The notes beneath the pieces were generated by a model. That model did not search any database and had not been told where the DNA came from. It saw only the letters and a list, made by a program, of their open reading frames with translations. From contig JAFGBW010000300.1 of the NCBI GenBank assembly GCA_016932965.1, positions 1 through 29,586 on the forward strand: DNA of 29,586 nucleotides, in the 5' to 3' direction. Shown one piece after another: positions 8,249 through 18,090 of this stretch; within the stretch, counting starts at the first letter, position 1, and every line of letters starts with the position of its first letter. Position numbers and translations under genes: made by a program. The DNA is from Candidatus Auribacterota bacterium. GTDB taxonomy: Bacteria > Auribacterota > JAFGBW01.

Positions 8249-10030
8249 ATGAAACGGAAAAAACTGATCTGGCACCTGTATCCTTCTTATCTGTTCATCA
8301 TCCTGCTTTCCCTCAGTATGGTGACGGGCTATGCGTTATCGGCTTTCAAACACTCTTTTCTTCGTTCTACGTCCGGTTCTTTGAAAGACAAAGCGATTCT
8401 TCTGAAACAAATCATCCAGCCTTTCCTGGAGTCTCCAGTCAGAATGGATGAAATAGACGCCTTATGCAAACAAACCGGTAAAAACATCTCCACCCGGATC
8501 ACCGTGATTCTTCCGGACGGAATGGTGGCAGGAGATTCGGAAAAAAATCCGAAGGAAATGGAAAATCATCTGGACCGGCCCGAAATCCGGGAATCCCTGC
8601 AAAAAGGAACCGGTCAAAGCATTCGTTTCAGCAACACGCTCAAGAAAAATATGATGTATGTGGCGTGGATGGCAAAAACCGACTCAAAAATAATGGGTTT
8701 CATCCGTATGTCACTCCCCCTGACTGAACTGGATGAAGTCTATACCCGGATCATGTTCCGGATCCTTTTGACCGGTTTTCTGATCTCTCTTTGTGCCGGG
8801 GGGATCAGTTTCCTGATTTCACGAAAAATCAGTCAATCTCTGGAAAGACTGAAAGAAGGAGCCGAACGGTTTGCCTCCGGTGATCTGCATCAGAAAATTC
8901 AGCTTTCTGACTCGATAGAAATGTCTAAAGTGGCTGAAGCCATGAACCAGATGGCTCTTGAATTAGAGGCGAAAATCCGGACAATCCGTCTGCAGCAGAA
9001 TGAGCTGGATGCCATTTTTTTCAGCATGACGGAAAGTGTTTTGGCTCTGGACAATGAAGAAAAAGTCCTGAACCTGAATCAGACGGCGTCGAAATTATTC
9101 CATATCCCTCTGGACAGCGCCAGGGGACGACCGGTTCATGAAATAATCCGGAATGCGGATATGGAACGTTTTATAAAAAAAGCCTTTGCCGGAACCGATC
9201 CTGTTGAAACGGAAATCGTTTTCAGAGAAGGAGAGGAATGTTCGCTTCAGGCCCGATCATCCCTGTTAAAAAACGCGGATGGTATCAATATCGGCATTCT
9301 GATCGTGATGAATGACATCACCCGCCTGAAAAAACTGGAAACCATCCGACAGGATTTTGTGGCGAACGTTTCCCATGAGCTGAGAACGCCGGTTACCTCC
9401 ATCAAAGGATTTATCGAAACATTAAAAAACGGAGCGATGGATGACGCGAAAGAAAGGGATCGTTTTCTGGATATCATCATGAAACAAACCGACCGTTTGA
9501 ATGCCATCATTGAGGATCTCTTAAGTCTTTCCCGGATCGAACAGGAATCCCAAAAGGGGGCCATTATTTTAGAACAAGGTGATCTAAATAAGGTGCTGGA
9601 TGCTGCCATACGGAATTGCGAAAAAAAAGCAGAAGACAAAAACATCCGGATTATCCAGAATGAAAAAAAGGGCATTGTTTTAAAGATGAACCCCTCTCTT
9701 CTGGAACAGGCCTTTACCAATTTGATTGACAATGCAGTCAAATACAGTGATCCGGGAAAAGAAATTCAAATCCAGGCTGTCCCGGAGGAAAAAGAAGTCC
9801 GGATTTCTGTCAGGGACTGGGGATGCGGAATTTCCAGGGAACATCTTTCCAGAATATTCGAGCGTTTTTACAGGGTGGATAAAGCCAGAAGCCGGAAAAT
9901 GGGAGGCACCGGACTCGGGCTGTCTATCACCAAACATATTGTTCAGGCTCACGGAGGAGGCATCACGGTGGAAAGCACCGAGGGGAAAGGCAGCACTTTT
10001 ACAGTACGATTACCATTAAAAAAGAACTGA
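8249..10030 (+). CDS. phoR: PhoR-type membrane sensor histidine kinase
   Basis: A 593-residue kinase. TM1 is about 13-33, followed by an extracytoplasmic sensor region about 34-165 and TM2 about 168-190. A HAMP segment (about 191-245) and a PAS domain (about 250-360) come next. HisKA has phosphorylated His376 (FVANVSHELRTPVTS), and HATPase_c has N-box NLIDNAVKYS (491-500), G1 DWGCGI (523-528), F-box FERFYRV and G2 GGTGLGLSI (552-560). The large periplasmic domain plus PAS matches the longer PhoR/PhoR-ResE type rather than the short E. coli PhoR. It phosphorylates the PhoB-like partner under phosphate limitation, restrained by Pst/PhoU. It starts 3 bp after phoB. Confidence 0.92.
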   Translation: MKRKKLIWHLYPSYLFIILLSLSMVTGYALSAFKHSFLRSTSGSLKDKAILLKQIIQPFLESPVRMDEIDALCKQTGKNISTRITVILPDGMVAGDSEKNPKEMENHLDRPEIRESLQKGTGQSIRFSNTLKKNMMYVAWMAKTDSKIMGFIRMSLPLTELDEVYTRIMFRILLTGFLISLCAGGISFLISRKISQSLERLKEGAERFASGDLHQKIQLSDSIEMSKVAEAMNQMALELEAKIRTIRLQQNELDAIFFSMTESVLALDNEEKVLNLNQTASKLFHIPLDSARGRPVHEIIRNADMERFIKKAFAGTDPVETEIVFREGEECSLQARSSLLKNADGINIGILIVMNDITRLKKLETIRQDFVANVSHELRTPVTSIKGFIETLKNGAMDDAKERDRFLDIIMKQTDRLNAIIEDLLSLSRIEQESQKGAIILEQGDLNKVLDAAIRNCEKKAEDKNIRIIQNEKKGIVLKMNPSLLEQAFTNLIDNAVKYSDPGKEIQIQAVPEEKEVRISVRDWGCGISREHLSRIFERFYRVDKARSRKMGGTGLGLSITKHIVQAHGGGITVESTEGKGSTFTVRLPLKKN

Positions 10031-10078
10031 CAGACGGGGCAAATTCTCTTAAAACATGGCGGGAAGGAATCTCGATTT

Positions 10079-11065
10079 ATGCCAAAGAAACCAAAAACAT
10101 ACTGGGTCGGTTTTGATCTTGGCGGCACCAAAATGTCTGCTTATGTCTTCAACAATTCTTTTCATATTCTGGGCAAGGTGAAAGTCAAAACACCTGCCAG
10201 GCAAGGATTCAAAGCGTGTCTGGAGAAAATCAAAGCCGTTATCCTTGAAGCCCTGAATCAGGCTGGAGTCATTCCCGCCACTCTTTCCGGAATAGGAATC
10301 GGTTATGCCGGTACTGTCAACACCGAAAAAGGACGAATACTATCCTCGCCGAACATCGGATGGACCCAAGTCCCTCTGATAAAAGAATTACGAAAAAGTT
10401 TCAAGTGTCCGATCCTGTTATTGAATGATGTCGATGCCGGGGTTTACGGTGAGTATCTTTTCGGCGCAGGGAGAAAAAGCCGATGCCTTGCCGGCATTTT
10501 TATCGGAACAGGCATCGGGGGCGGATGTGTCTATGAAGGAAAAATCATTCAGGGCATGAACAGTTCCTGTTTCGAGATCGGACACATGCAGATGATGCCT
10601 CACGGGCCTTTGTGCGGCTGCGGTAAAAGAGGGTGCCTCGAAGCCATGGCAAGCCGTCTTGCCGTATCCGCGGCAGCCGCGATATCGGTGTATCGCGGGC
10701 AGTCGCCTGCGCTCCACAAAGCGGCAGGAATGGATTTATCCGCGATCAAAAGCGGCGAATTGGCTGCCTCAGTGAAATCCAAAGACAAAGTCGTCCTGCA
10801 AATACTTAAGGAATCCGCCGGATGGATCGGAATGGCCGCGGCGAATCTCGTCAATCTGATCCTGCCTGATAGAATCATTCTCGGAGGAGGCATGGCGGAG
10901 GCGATGCCGGAACTTTTCTGCCGTGAAGTCTTTTATGCCGCCAGAGAGAGGGTCATGCCCGTATTCCGGGATCAGTTTAAAGTGGTTTGCGCGAAACTAG
11001 GGGATGATGCGACTGCCATGGGTGCTGCCGCATGGGTAAAAGAAAAAACGGGTTCTCTGAAATAA
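10079..11065 (+). CDS. ROK-family sugar kinase (glucokinase-like)
   Basis: A 328-residue ROK kinase. It has the phosphate-binding loop FDLGGTKM (12-19), catalytic Asp117 in LLNDVDAG, the sugar-binding EIGHM (166-170) and the ROK zinc motif CGCGKRGCLE (179-188) with its three cysteines. Family members phosphorylate glucose or related hexoses in the cytoplasm, mostly with ATP. Some, notably the actinobacterial polyphosphate glucokinases, use polyphosphate. Its place between phoR (48 bp upstream) and ppx-ppk (18 bp downstream) makes polyphosphate a plausible phosphoryl donor, but nothing in the sequence that I can read settles the donor. A GGGAAGGA sequence lies a little upstream of the ATG. Confidence 0.87.
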   Translation: MPKKPKTYWVGFDLGGTKMSAYVFNNSFHILGKVKVKTPARQGFKACLEKIKAVILEALNQAGVIPATLSGIGIGYAGTVNTEKGRILSSPNIGWTQVPLIKELRKSFKCPILLLNDVDAGVYGEYLFGAGRKSRCLAGIFIGTGIGGGCVYEGKIIQGMNSSCFEIGHMQMMPHGPLCGCGKRGCLEAMASRLAVSAAAAISVYRGQSPALHKAAGMDLSAIKSGELAASVKSKDKVVLQILKESAGWIGMAAANLVNLILPDRIILGGGMAEAMPELFCREVFYAARERVMPVFRDQFKVVCAKLGDDATAMGAAAWVKEKTGSLK

Positions 11066-11083
11066 TCAAATGGAAATGCCATC

Positions 11084-12682
11084 ATGAAAAACAATCCATC
11101 TGAAGCATTCTCGGGCGGCAAACAAACGCTGTCATCCGAAAACATGACGGTAGCGGTCATTGACATCGGTTCCACGGCGATACGGATGGAAGTGGCCCAG
11201 ATCAATCAGCAGGGAAAGATCACTGTGCTGGAATCCCTCAAACAGACGGTCTCTCTCGGAAAAGACAGCTTTACGAAAAGTATCATTGAAAAAAAAACAA
11301 TCGAAGAATGTGTCAAGGCGCTGAAAATTTTCAGGAATGTGATCGACGCTTACAAGATTGAGTTGAACCGCATCCATGCTTTTGCCACAAGCGCTGTCTG
11401 GGAGGCATACAACAGGAAAACTTTTCTGGAAAGAATTTATATCGCCACGGGCATCCGGGTGAAAGCAATGGATGAAACGGAGGCCAACCGCCTGTTTTAT
11501 TTCAGCATTCAGCCGGCTCTGAAAAACGAAAAATCCCTTTCCTTAGGCCATGCGCTTTTTATGGAAGTTGGCGGCGGGACCACTCAATTGATTTATCTCA
11601 TAAAAGGGAAACCGGTCTTTTCCCGCGCATACCGTTTCGGTTCATTCAGAATTCGTGAAATTCTGGAATATCTAAAGGCTCCGGACACGCGTTTTCGTTC
11701 CCTCATCGAAAACCAGATCACCCGTATCACGGAGGACATCCTGAGCAGAACAGGCGTCAGGGGTGAAACCACCCTTGTCCTGATGGGAGGAGATGCGAGG
11801 TTTGCCGCTGCGCAGCTGGCTGCCGGCAAAAAAAACAGTCATTTTGTCAGACTGTCCCTCCCCAGACTCGAAAAATTGACTGAAATGATCCTTTCTGAAA
11901 GCGTGGACCAGCTGGTAAAAAAATTTCATCTGGCCTATTCCGACGCCGAAATACTCGGACCTACTCTTTTTACATACGTCCGGATTGCCAGGACGCTTAA
12001 AATCAAGAAAATCGGGGTGATCGAAACCACGATCAGGGACGGGGTATTATGGAAAATCGAAGCAAAAAAAAACTGGATGGAAAAATTCAGAGAGGAGATC
12101 CTATCGTCGGTAAAAAATCTGGGAAAAAAATATGATACGGATTTCAAACATACGGAATACACAGCCCGGATCTGCGTGCGGATATTCAGCCTTCTCGCAA
12201 ATGAACATGGTCTCGGAAAACATCATGAACTGATTCTCACCATAGCGGCTCTTCTTCATGACATCGGAATGTTTGTCAGCAACAGCAGCCATCATAAGCA
12301 TTCCATGTATCTTATTTTAAATAGTGATTTGTTCGGTCTCGATACCACGGACATTCAACTCATTGCCTTGATCGCCCGTTATCACAGAAAAGCCCTTCCC
12401 GACATCAAACACGAAGAATACGCCAAGCTGAATTATGAAAATCAGATCATCGTATCGAAACTGGCTTCTTTATTGCGTATTGCCGATGCCCTTGACTGCA
12501 GTCACAACCAGCGACTGTCCCGGCTCGGAATCGATTTGGAAAACAATCAGCTGATCATCACGACCGACAGAACCGATGATATCAGTCTGGAAGAATTCAC
12601 CCTGAAGAAAAAGGCCAACCTGTTTGAACAGGTTTATGGAATGAGTGTTCTCCTCCGGAAAGGCAAAGCGTCGCAGGTATGA
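11084..12682 (+). CDS. ppx: Ppx/GppA family exopolyphosphatase with C-terminal HD domain
   Basis: A 532-residue protein of the Ppx/GppA family, which removes terminal phosphate from polyphosphate or converts pppGpp to ppGpp. The ASKHA ATPase-like N-terminal half shows VAVIDIGSTAIRM (23-35), FATSAVWEA (100-108) and EVGGGTTQL (161-169, the usual DIGGGSTE position). The C-terminal part is an HD-like domain with LLHDIGMF (391-398) and a later RIADALD (465-471). The first 20 residues are not conserved and translation could start at the ATG at 11144. The stop overlaps the ppk start by ATGA, and this coupling with ppk favours the exopolyphosphatase role over GppA. Confidence 0.9.
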   Translation: MKNNPSEAFSGGKQTLSSENMTVAVIDIGSTAIRMEVAQINQQGKITVLESLKQTVSLGKDSFTKSIIEKKTIEECVKALKIFRNVIDAYKIELNRIHAFATSAVWEAYNRKTFLERIYIATGIRVKAMDETEANRLFYFSIQPALKNEKSLSLGHALFMEVGGGTTQLIYLIKGKPVFSRAYRFGSFRIREILEYLKAPDTRFRSLIENQITRITEDILSRTGVRGETTLVLMGGDARFAAAQLAAGKKNSHFVRLSLPRLEKLTEMILSESVDQLVKKFHLAYSDAEILGPTLFTYVRIARTLKIKKIGVIETTIRDGVLWKIEAKKNWMEKFREEILSSVKNLGKKYDTDFKHTEYTARICVRIFSLLANEHGLGKHHELILTIAALLHDIGMFVSNSSHHKHSMYLILNSDLFGLDTTDIQLIALIARYHRKALPDIKHEEYAKLNYENQIIVSKLASLLRIADALDCSHNQRLSRLGIDLENNQLIITTDRTDDISLEEFTLKKKANLFEQVYGMSVLLRKGKASQV

Positions 12683-14796
12683 AACAAAAAAAATCGAAAT
12701 TTCCTGAATTCATCAACCGGGAATTGAGCTGGATTGAATTCAACCAAAGGGTGCTTGATGAAGCCTTTGATATATCCGTGCCGCTATCTGAACGATTGAA
12801 TTTTCTCTGTATCACCTGTTCCAACCTGGATGAATTCATCATGGTGAGAGTCGGAGGACTGTGGATGCTGATGAGTGAAAAAAACAAGATTCCGGATGCT
12901 TCCGGCTATCCCCCTTCCGTCTTATACGAGGCTGTAACCGGGCGTATTCGTCAAATGATCGCTTCCCAGTATCATTGTTTTCTCGATCAAATTGAACCGG
13001 AACTCCGGCGGAACGGGATCAAAAGAATCGCCCCCCAGGACTGGACGGAGGAACAGCACCAGTTTTTACGGATCTATTTTGAAAATGATATTTATCCGGC
13101 GCTGACCCCCGTCCGCATCGGACAAAAGGAGGTGTTTCCTTTATTGTCTAACCTGGAACTGCACCTCGCAATCCGGCTCAAACCTCCACGTAAATCCAGG
13201 ATTCCCAGGTATGCCGTTCTTCCGCTTGGAAGAATGATGGACCGGATCATTCGATTGCCTTCAAACGCAGGCTGCCGCTTTGTCCTTTTGGAAGATTTGC
13301 TCAAGTATTTCCTGGCGCGTTTTTTTGAAGGAGAGGAAATCATGGAAAGCGCTTTGTTCCGGATCACCCGTAACGCGGACTTGGCCGTCCATGAGGATAA
13401 ATCGGATGATCTTCTGGAGAAAATGACGGAAATCCTGGATGCCAGAAAACACAGTGAATGCATCCGGCTGGAAGTGGAATCTTCCAGCTCTCCGCTTCTG
13501 CTTTCCTTTTTAAAAAAATCACTGAAAATCAAAACCTCTGTTATCTACCGCATACCAGGTCCCCTGTATCTGGCGGATTTTCAATCACTGATACAGCCCG
13601 GAGAGCATGAATCTCTTCATTATGAACCCTGGCCGCCCCAGATTTCAGCGGAATTCGAATCGAACACCTCTGTATTTGATTTGATTAAAAAACAAAACCG
13701 GCTGTTTCTGCATCCTTATGAGAGTTTTGAACCTGTTCTGAGGCTGATTGCCGAGGCTGCCGCTGATCCCAATGTGCTTACCATCAAACAGATTCTCTAT
13801 CGTACCAGCAGAAACAGCCCTGTTGTAGCGGCTCTTCAGCAGGCGGCTGAGGCGGGGAAGAATGTCACCGTAATCGTGGAATTAAAAGCGCGGTTTGACG
13901 AAGCCCGCAATATCGCCTGGGCCAAAAAACTGGAAAAAGCCGGGGCCCAGGTTATTTACGGTGTGAAAGGCCTCAAGGTCCATGCCAAGGCGTGCCTGAT
14001 TGTCCGCAGAGAACCAAAGGGGATTGTCCGCTACATGCATTTTGGAACCGGAAACTACAATGAAATCACGGCCAAAGTTTACAGTGATGTCAGTTTCATG
14101 ACCTGTGCGGAGGATTTTGGTTACGACCTGAGCATCTTGTTCAACATGCTGACCGGATATTCGCAGCCGGGAAACTTTCTGAAACTGGCTGCCGCTCCGT
14201 TTAAGTTACGGAAAAAAATCCTGGAATTAATCGAAACAGAGTCTCAGAGAAAGCGTGAAGGAAAAAACGCTATGATCATGATCAAAATCAATTCCCTTGT
14301 TGACACTGAAATCATCCGCGCCCTTTACAGGGCTTCTATAGCCGGGGTCAAAATCCTTTTAAATGTGCGCGGCGTCTGCTGTCTTCGGCCCGGGATTAAA
14401 CACTTAAGTGAAAACATCACGGTTGTGAGCATCGTGGACCGGTTTCTGGAACACAGCCGCATTTTTTATTTTTACCAGAACGGACATGAAAAACTGTATC
14501 TTTCCAGCGCGGACTGGATGCCCCGTAATTTTGACCGGAGGGTTGAACTCCTCATCCCGGTGGATGATCCGGATTCCCGAAAAAAACTCATGGCGGTTCT
14601 GGAGGACTATTTCCAGGATACGGAAAAAGCCAAATACCTGCAGCCTGACGGAACATACGCCTTATGCAGTCTGAAAGGGGCGACACGGAACCGCAGCCAG
14701 GAAAAAATTTACCGCCGGATCTGTCATCACGTGCATAAATCCAGGATCATCCCAAAAACCGTCCTGGAACCCCATCTCCCTTTGGATAATCTGTAA
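12679..14796 (+). CDS. ppk: Polyphosphate kinase 1
   Basis: A full-length 705-residue Ppk1, which reversibly builds polyphosphate from ATP. It begins with the family motif NRELSWIEFNQRVLDEA (13-29). It carries the two phospholipase-D-like catalytic histidines, His435 (KVHAKACLI) and His592 (LEHSRIFYF), at the same residue numbers as in the E. coli enzyme. RYMHFGTGNYN (451-461) and YLSSADWMPRN (607-617) complete the active site. It is the last gene of the phosphate block and is translationally coupled to ppx by a 4-bp overlap, so synthesis and breakdown enzymes are made together under apparent Pho control. Confidence 0.97.
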   Translation: MKQKKSKFPEFINRELSWIEFNQRVLDEAFDISVPLSERLNFLCITCSNLDEFIMVRVGGLWMLMSEKNKIPDASGYPPSVLYEAVTGRIRQMIASQYHCFLDQIEPELRRNGIKRIAPQDWTEEQHQFLRIYFENDIYPALTPVRIGQKEVFPLLSNLELHLAIRLKPPRKSRIPRYAVLPLGRMMDRIIRLPSNAGCRFVLLEDLLKYFLARFFEGEEIMESALFRITRNADLAVHEDKSDDLLEKMTEILDARKHSECIRLEVESSSSPLLLSFLKKSLKIKTSVIYRIPGPLYLADFQSLIQPGEHESLHYEPWPPQISAEFESNTSVFDLIKKQNRLFLHPYESFEPVLRLIAEAAADPNVLTIKQILYRTSRNSPVVAALQQAAEAGKNVTVIVELKARFDEARNIAWAKKLEKAGAQVIYGVKGLKVHAKACLIVRREPKGIVRYMHFGTGNYNEITAKVYSDVSFMTCAEDFGYDLSILFNMLTGYSQPGNFLKLAAAPFKLRKKILELIETESQRKREGKNAMIMIKINSLVDTEIIRALYRASIAGVKILLNVRGVCCLRPGIKHLSENITVVSIVDRFLEHSRIFYFYQNGHEKLYLSSADWMPRNFDRRVELLIPVDDPDSRKKLMAVLEDYFQDTEKAKYLQPDGTYALCSLKGATRNRSQEKIYRRICHHVHKSRIIPKTVLEPHLPLDNL

Positions 14797-14903
14797 TCGA
14801 TTTCCGCTCTTGTTCGGAATCTGCCTCTTTCAATCCGTGATCAATCTACAAGGAATCGATCGGCCTGGAACAAAACCTTATTAAACCCCTTTTTTATACA
14901 AAT

Positions 14904-14948
14904 ATTAATGGATCCTTAATCCGTCCCTAACACAGGATTGAGTAAATA
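14904..14948 (+). promoter_or_regulatory. Pho-box array and -10 upstream of the olsBA-like pair
   Basis: Three 7-mers at exact 11-bp spacing, ATTAATG (14904), CTTAATC (14915) and CCTAACA (14926), each have TAA at the same offset as in the pst and phoU arrays. Ten bases after the last unit comes TAAATA (14943-14948), a reasonable -10, which matches the usual Pho-promoter geometry where the box replaces the -35. The rest of the 177-bp gap after ppk holds nothing else that I recognise. Confidence 0.7.
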
Positions 14949-14973
14949 TCAGTAAAAAAGAAAGGGACCATGT

Positions 14974-15855
14974 ATGATTCTAGAAAACGAACACTCAATC
15001 TTTTCCGTAATCAAATCCGGAAGAAACATGATTCAGGGCTTTTTAATCAATTGGCCGCAAGTGCTGAGACAGAAAAAAATAAGTCAGTACAGACCCCATG
15101 TCTCAATCGTGCTCGAACGTCCGAATTATATCATTAAAACTGCCGAGAACAGCGCTGAATTAGAAGAAATTTTTGAGCTCAGGCATTCCATCTTCTATGA
15201 AGAAATGCTTGGCAAACATAAATTTAATCATGTTGATGTGGATGCTTTTGACATGTTTTTTGATCATCTGCTGATCCTCGATAAAAAAACAAAAAAAATC
15301 GTCGGAACGTACCGTCTCAATTCCTCCCTTTTCAGTGAAGAATTTTACTCTGAAATGGAATTTGAAATTCATGGCATTAAAAAACTTCCCGGAAGAAAGC
15401 TGGAACTGGGACGGGCGTGCGTTCATAAGAATTTTCGCAACGGAATCGTGTTTTCTCTCCTCTGGAAGGGAATCTGGGAATACATCGCTCAGACCTTCAC
15501 TCGCTATGTATTCGGCTGCTCGAGTATTTCTTCCATTAATCACCAGACGGCCGCATTAGTCTACCTGCATCTAAAACGCCATCATCTCGCAGGAGCTGAA
15601 TTCAGAATTTATCCCAGGGAAGAATTCAGAATTAAACATTTCAATGATCACTTCCATTTTGCCAGAGCTCTGATTTCCCGAATACCTCTTGATGTCGAAC
15701 AATACATCCCTCCTTTATTGCAATTGTATTTGAAACACGGAGCGAAAATATGCGGAGAACCTGCGTTTGATCAAAAAATGAGATGCATTGATTTTTTTAC
15801 GCTGATTGACATAAACGCAGTAGATCAAAAAATGTCTCGTCTGTTATCCAGATGA
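14974..15855 (+). CDS. OlsB-like GNAT N-acyltransferase (lyso-ornithine lipid synthesis)
   Basis: A 293-residue GNAT-fold protein of the Acetyltransf_5 / OlsB / hemolysin-like group. Characteristic segments are the acyl-carrier/CoA loop LELGRACVHKNFRNG (143-157) and the C-terminal HGAKICGEPAFDQKMRCIDF region (255-274), which parallels the GA-CG-PA-D-DF pattern of OlsB. OlsB transfers a 3-hydroxyacyl chain from ACP to the alpha-amino group of ornithine; relatives use other amino acids. The ATG at 14974 is preceded by AAAGGGA. It overlaps the next gene, an OlsA-like acyltransferase, by 4 bp. The pair plus the Pho-box promoter strongly suggests phosphorus-free membrane lipid synthesis. The N-terminal 45 residues look family-specific, and the amino-acid substrate is not proven. 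Confidence 0.78.
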   Translation: MILENEHSIFSVIKSGRNMIQGFLINWPQVLRQKKISQYRPHVSIVLERPNYIIKTAENSAELEEIFELRHSIFYEEMLGKHKFNHVDVDAFDMFFDHLLILDKKTKKIVGTYRLNSSLFSEEFYSEMEFEIHGIKKLPGRKLELGRACVHKNFRNGIVFSLLWKGIWEYIAQTFTRYVFGCSSISSINHQTAALVYLHLKRHHLAGAEFRIYPREEFRIKHFNDHFHFARALISRIPLDVEQYIPPLLQLYLKHGAKICGEPAFDQKMRCIDFFTLIDINAVDQKMSRLLSR

Positions 15856-16658
15856 AAACGCAGGTCAAAAGCGTTTTAATGGCTTGTGCCATTGTTTTTT
15901 TCATGATCACGGAGGCATTCATTGCATTTGCATTATTGTTTAATCCGGATAAAATCAAATCAACTCAAATCAGGATTGTTTCCTTTTATTCAAAAATCGC
16001 ATTGAAAATTCTGCGGATCCGACTCCGGATAACACATGACGCCGCTCCCTTTCAGGAAAATCATTCCTCCGGTGTTCTGATTATTGCCAATCATTTATCC
16101 TACCTGGATGTTCTCATGCTCGCATCCGTTTATCCCCTGGTCTTTGTCACTTCTGTTGATTTAAAGCATGACTTGTTTCTCGGTCCCTTAAGCCTCATTG
16201 GGGGATCCTTGTTCGTTGACAGAAAAAAAGGACTTGGATTAAAGAAAAGCATCAATGAAACCGCCCGTCTGCTGGAAACCGGTTACCGGATTGTGATATT
16301 TCCTGAAGCCACCTCCACTAACGGAAAAGTGATCCTGCCGTTTAAATCAGCCCTGATGAAGGCCGCTGAAATTGCGGAAGTCCCATTGATTCCGGTTTGC
16401 ATCAGTTATACCGGTATTCAATTAAAAAACCAGGTGATGATTGACACAGAACCCGTGTGTTATTACGGAAATGACAGTTTTTTCCCGCATTTATACAGGA
16501 TCTTATCCTTTGATTCTATCAGCGCTGAAATTCACTTCTTTCAAAAAACGTATTTTTTTTCCGGGGACAGAAGGAATACCGCTGAATTGTGCCGCAACAT
16601 GATTGCGGAAAGATATTTCGATCGGAAAAACAACCCTTTTCTCTACAGCCTGTCATGA
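15852..16658 (+). CDS. OlsA/PlsC-like O-acyltransferase
   Basis: A 268-residue lysophospholipid-acyltransferase-fold protein with an N-terminal membrane helix (about 8-30). The catalytic H-x4-D is in NHLSYLD (His81, Asp86), followed by the FVDRKKG block (121-127), FPEATSTNG (150-158, the EGT-type substrate motif) and the VPLIPVCI block (177-184). In the OlsBA pathway it adds the second acyl chain, from acyl-ACP, to the hydroxyl of lyso-ornithine lipid at the inner membrane; PlsC itself acylates lysophosphatidate. Overlap with the OlsB-like gene by ATGA favours the OlsA role. It runs towards the giant exporter gene, with only 52 bp between their stop codons. Confidence 0.8.
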   Translation: MKTQVKSVLMACAIVFFMITEAFIAFALLFNPDKIKSTQIRIVSFYSKIALKILRIRLRITHDAAPFQENHSSGVLIIANHLSYLDVLMLASVYPLVFVTSVDLKHDLFLGPLSLIGGSLFVDRKKGLGLKKSINETARLLETGYRIVIFPEATSTNGKVILPFKSALMKAAEIAEVPLIPVCISYTGIQLKNQVMIDTEPVCYYGNDSFFPHLYRILSFDSISAEIHFFQKTYFFSGDRRNTAELCRNMIAERYFDRKNNPFLYSLS

Positions 16659-16710
16659 TACCATAATCACATCCACTGGACACCCGGCTTGCATAGGCAT
16701 GAATAATAGA

Positions 16711-18090
16711 TCAGGCACTCCTCTGAAGAGGTCTTGAATCGTTTACTGAAATACGAGAACCCGGACTTGTTCCGGTAACATGGTCAATGGCTGCTCCCAG
16801 ACGTCCCAGGCTTGTCACCGTTGAAACATATTCCATTTCCAGCGCCATCCATTCCTGCTCGGCTTTTAATAGATCCAATATGCTTTTCTGACCACTTTGA
16901 TAGGCTGCCAGGCCCTGTTCATATCTTTTCATGGCGGTGGGAATCGCATTCTCAAGTGACCGGATATGGGATTCTGCAGCTTTCCAGGACTCAGCGAGAG
17001 CTTCCGCTTCCGCCTTGAGTTCCGTCTCAAGTATATTTGATTCCTCTTTTGCACGGGCAAGTCTTGCTTCTGTCTTCTTCTTTTCGAAACTTCGTGGAGA
17101 AAACCCGAACAGATCATCCACATTGAAAGATAAATTCACGCCGACTGTGAACCCCTCCGGCATCATGTATGGATCCCCGCCTGAAAGAGAATAGACAGCG
17201 GTTGAATTTGGATCTCCCTGGACAAAACCCCGGTAGGAAGCAGTCAAATCCAGAGAAGGAAGAAGCTGATTCCTGATCTGTGATTTTTCCCGTTCGATTT
17301 TTTCCAGAATGCTCTGCAGATAAAGAAGATCCGGATTAAAGCGCCTTGCCAGACGAATGATTTCCTTTGTAGCCGGAGGAGGAGAAAGGACGGGCTGATA
17401 ATGATCTCCCACGGTTATTTCTTCTCCCCTGATGCGGGTCAGGGCGGCAATTTTCTTTGCCGTCGACCGGATCAGTGCCTGGTTTGCGTTGATTTTCCTG
17501 TCCACTTCGCTGCATTTCAGACGGGCAGTCAGCGTGTCGAATTCCGAACCGAAGTCATTTTCCGTTTTTCTTTTTTCCGTCTCGGTAATCATTTGGCAGA
17601 CCGCTTTATCCATCTGCAGCACCTTCTTCATCTGTTCATACTGATAGAGGTCCCAGAATAGATTGCGTATTTTGTTGATCTGATCCAAAAGCTGTTTTTC
17701 GGACATCCTGGAATGTAAAACAACATCGCTTCGACTTTGTTCTATCTGAAACTTCACGGGATCATGATTAAAAGCGCCGTTGAGAAAAGGCTGTCTGACA
17801 GTCACTCCCATCCCGGTTGTCCTGGTCAGGGTCGTGGATGAAACAACCCCTGTGACAGACCCGCCTCCGGGAAGATGCTCTTCCACTTCTCCTCTCAACT
17901 GCAATTCCGGAGCAGCCGCACCCTCAGGGGATACCGTCAACAGCGGATTGGTAGCCGCCGATATTTTCGGATGATACCCCGCCCTGGACTGATCAACCGT
18001 TATGGAATCCTCCTCATGTTGGGCGCTGATGATCCTGCACATGGGACTGTTGGCGAGATACTGGTCCACCACGCTTTTCTCCGTGACCTC
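16711..18090 (-). other. TolC-like outer-membrane factor domain (residues 2724-3182)
   Basis: After the AxA site the chain reads like the mature start of an OMF: VVDQYLANSPMCRIISAQ, then SRAGYHPKISA. Long heptad-rich helices follow (about 2850-2950 and 3060-3150), split by a short beta segment with GVNLSFNVDDLF (3040-3051). PFLNG at 2824-2828 is the usual R-QPLFNG-type element. The two-fold layout of strand and helix blocks fits one TolC protomer, about 460 residues, which would trimerise into a channel-tunnel. Confidence 0.85.

Noticed and set aside
9247-9741. A 164-codon minus-strand frame within phoR
   Set aside because: It is fully antisense to the PAS/HisKA region, which has perfect kinase motifs; composition is that of a shadow frame.
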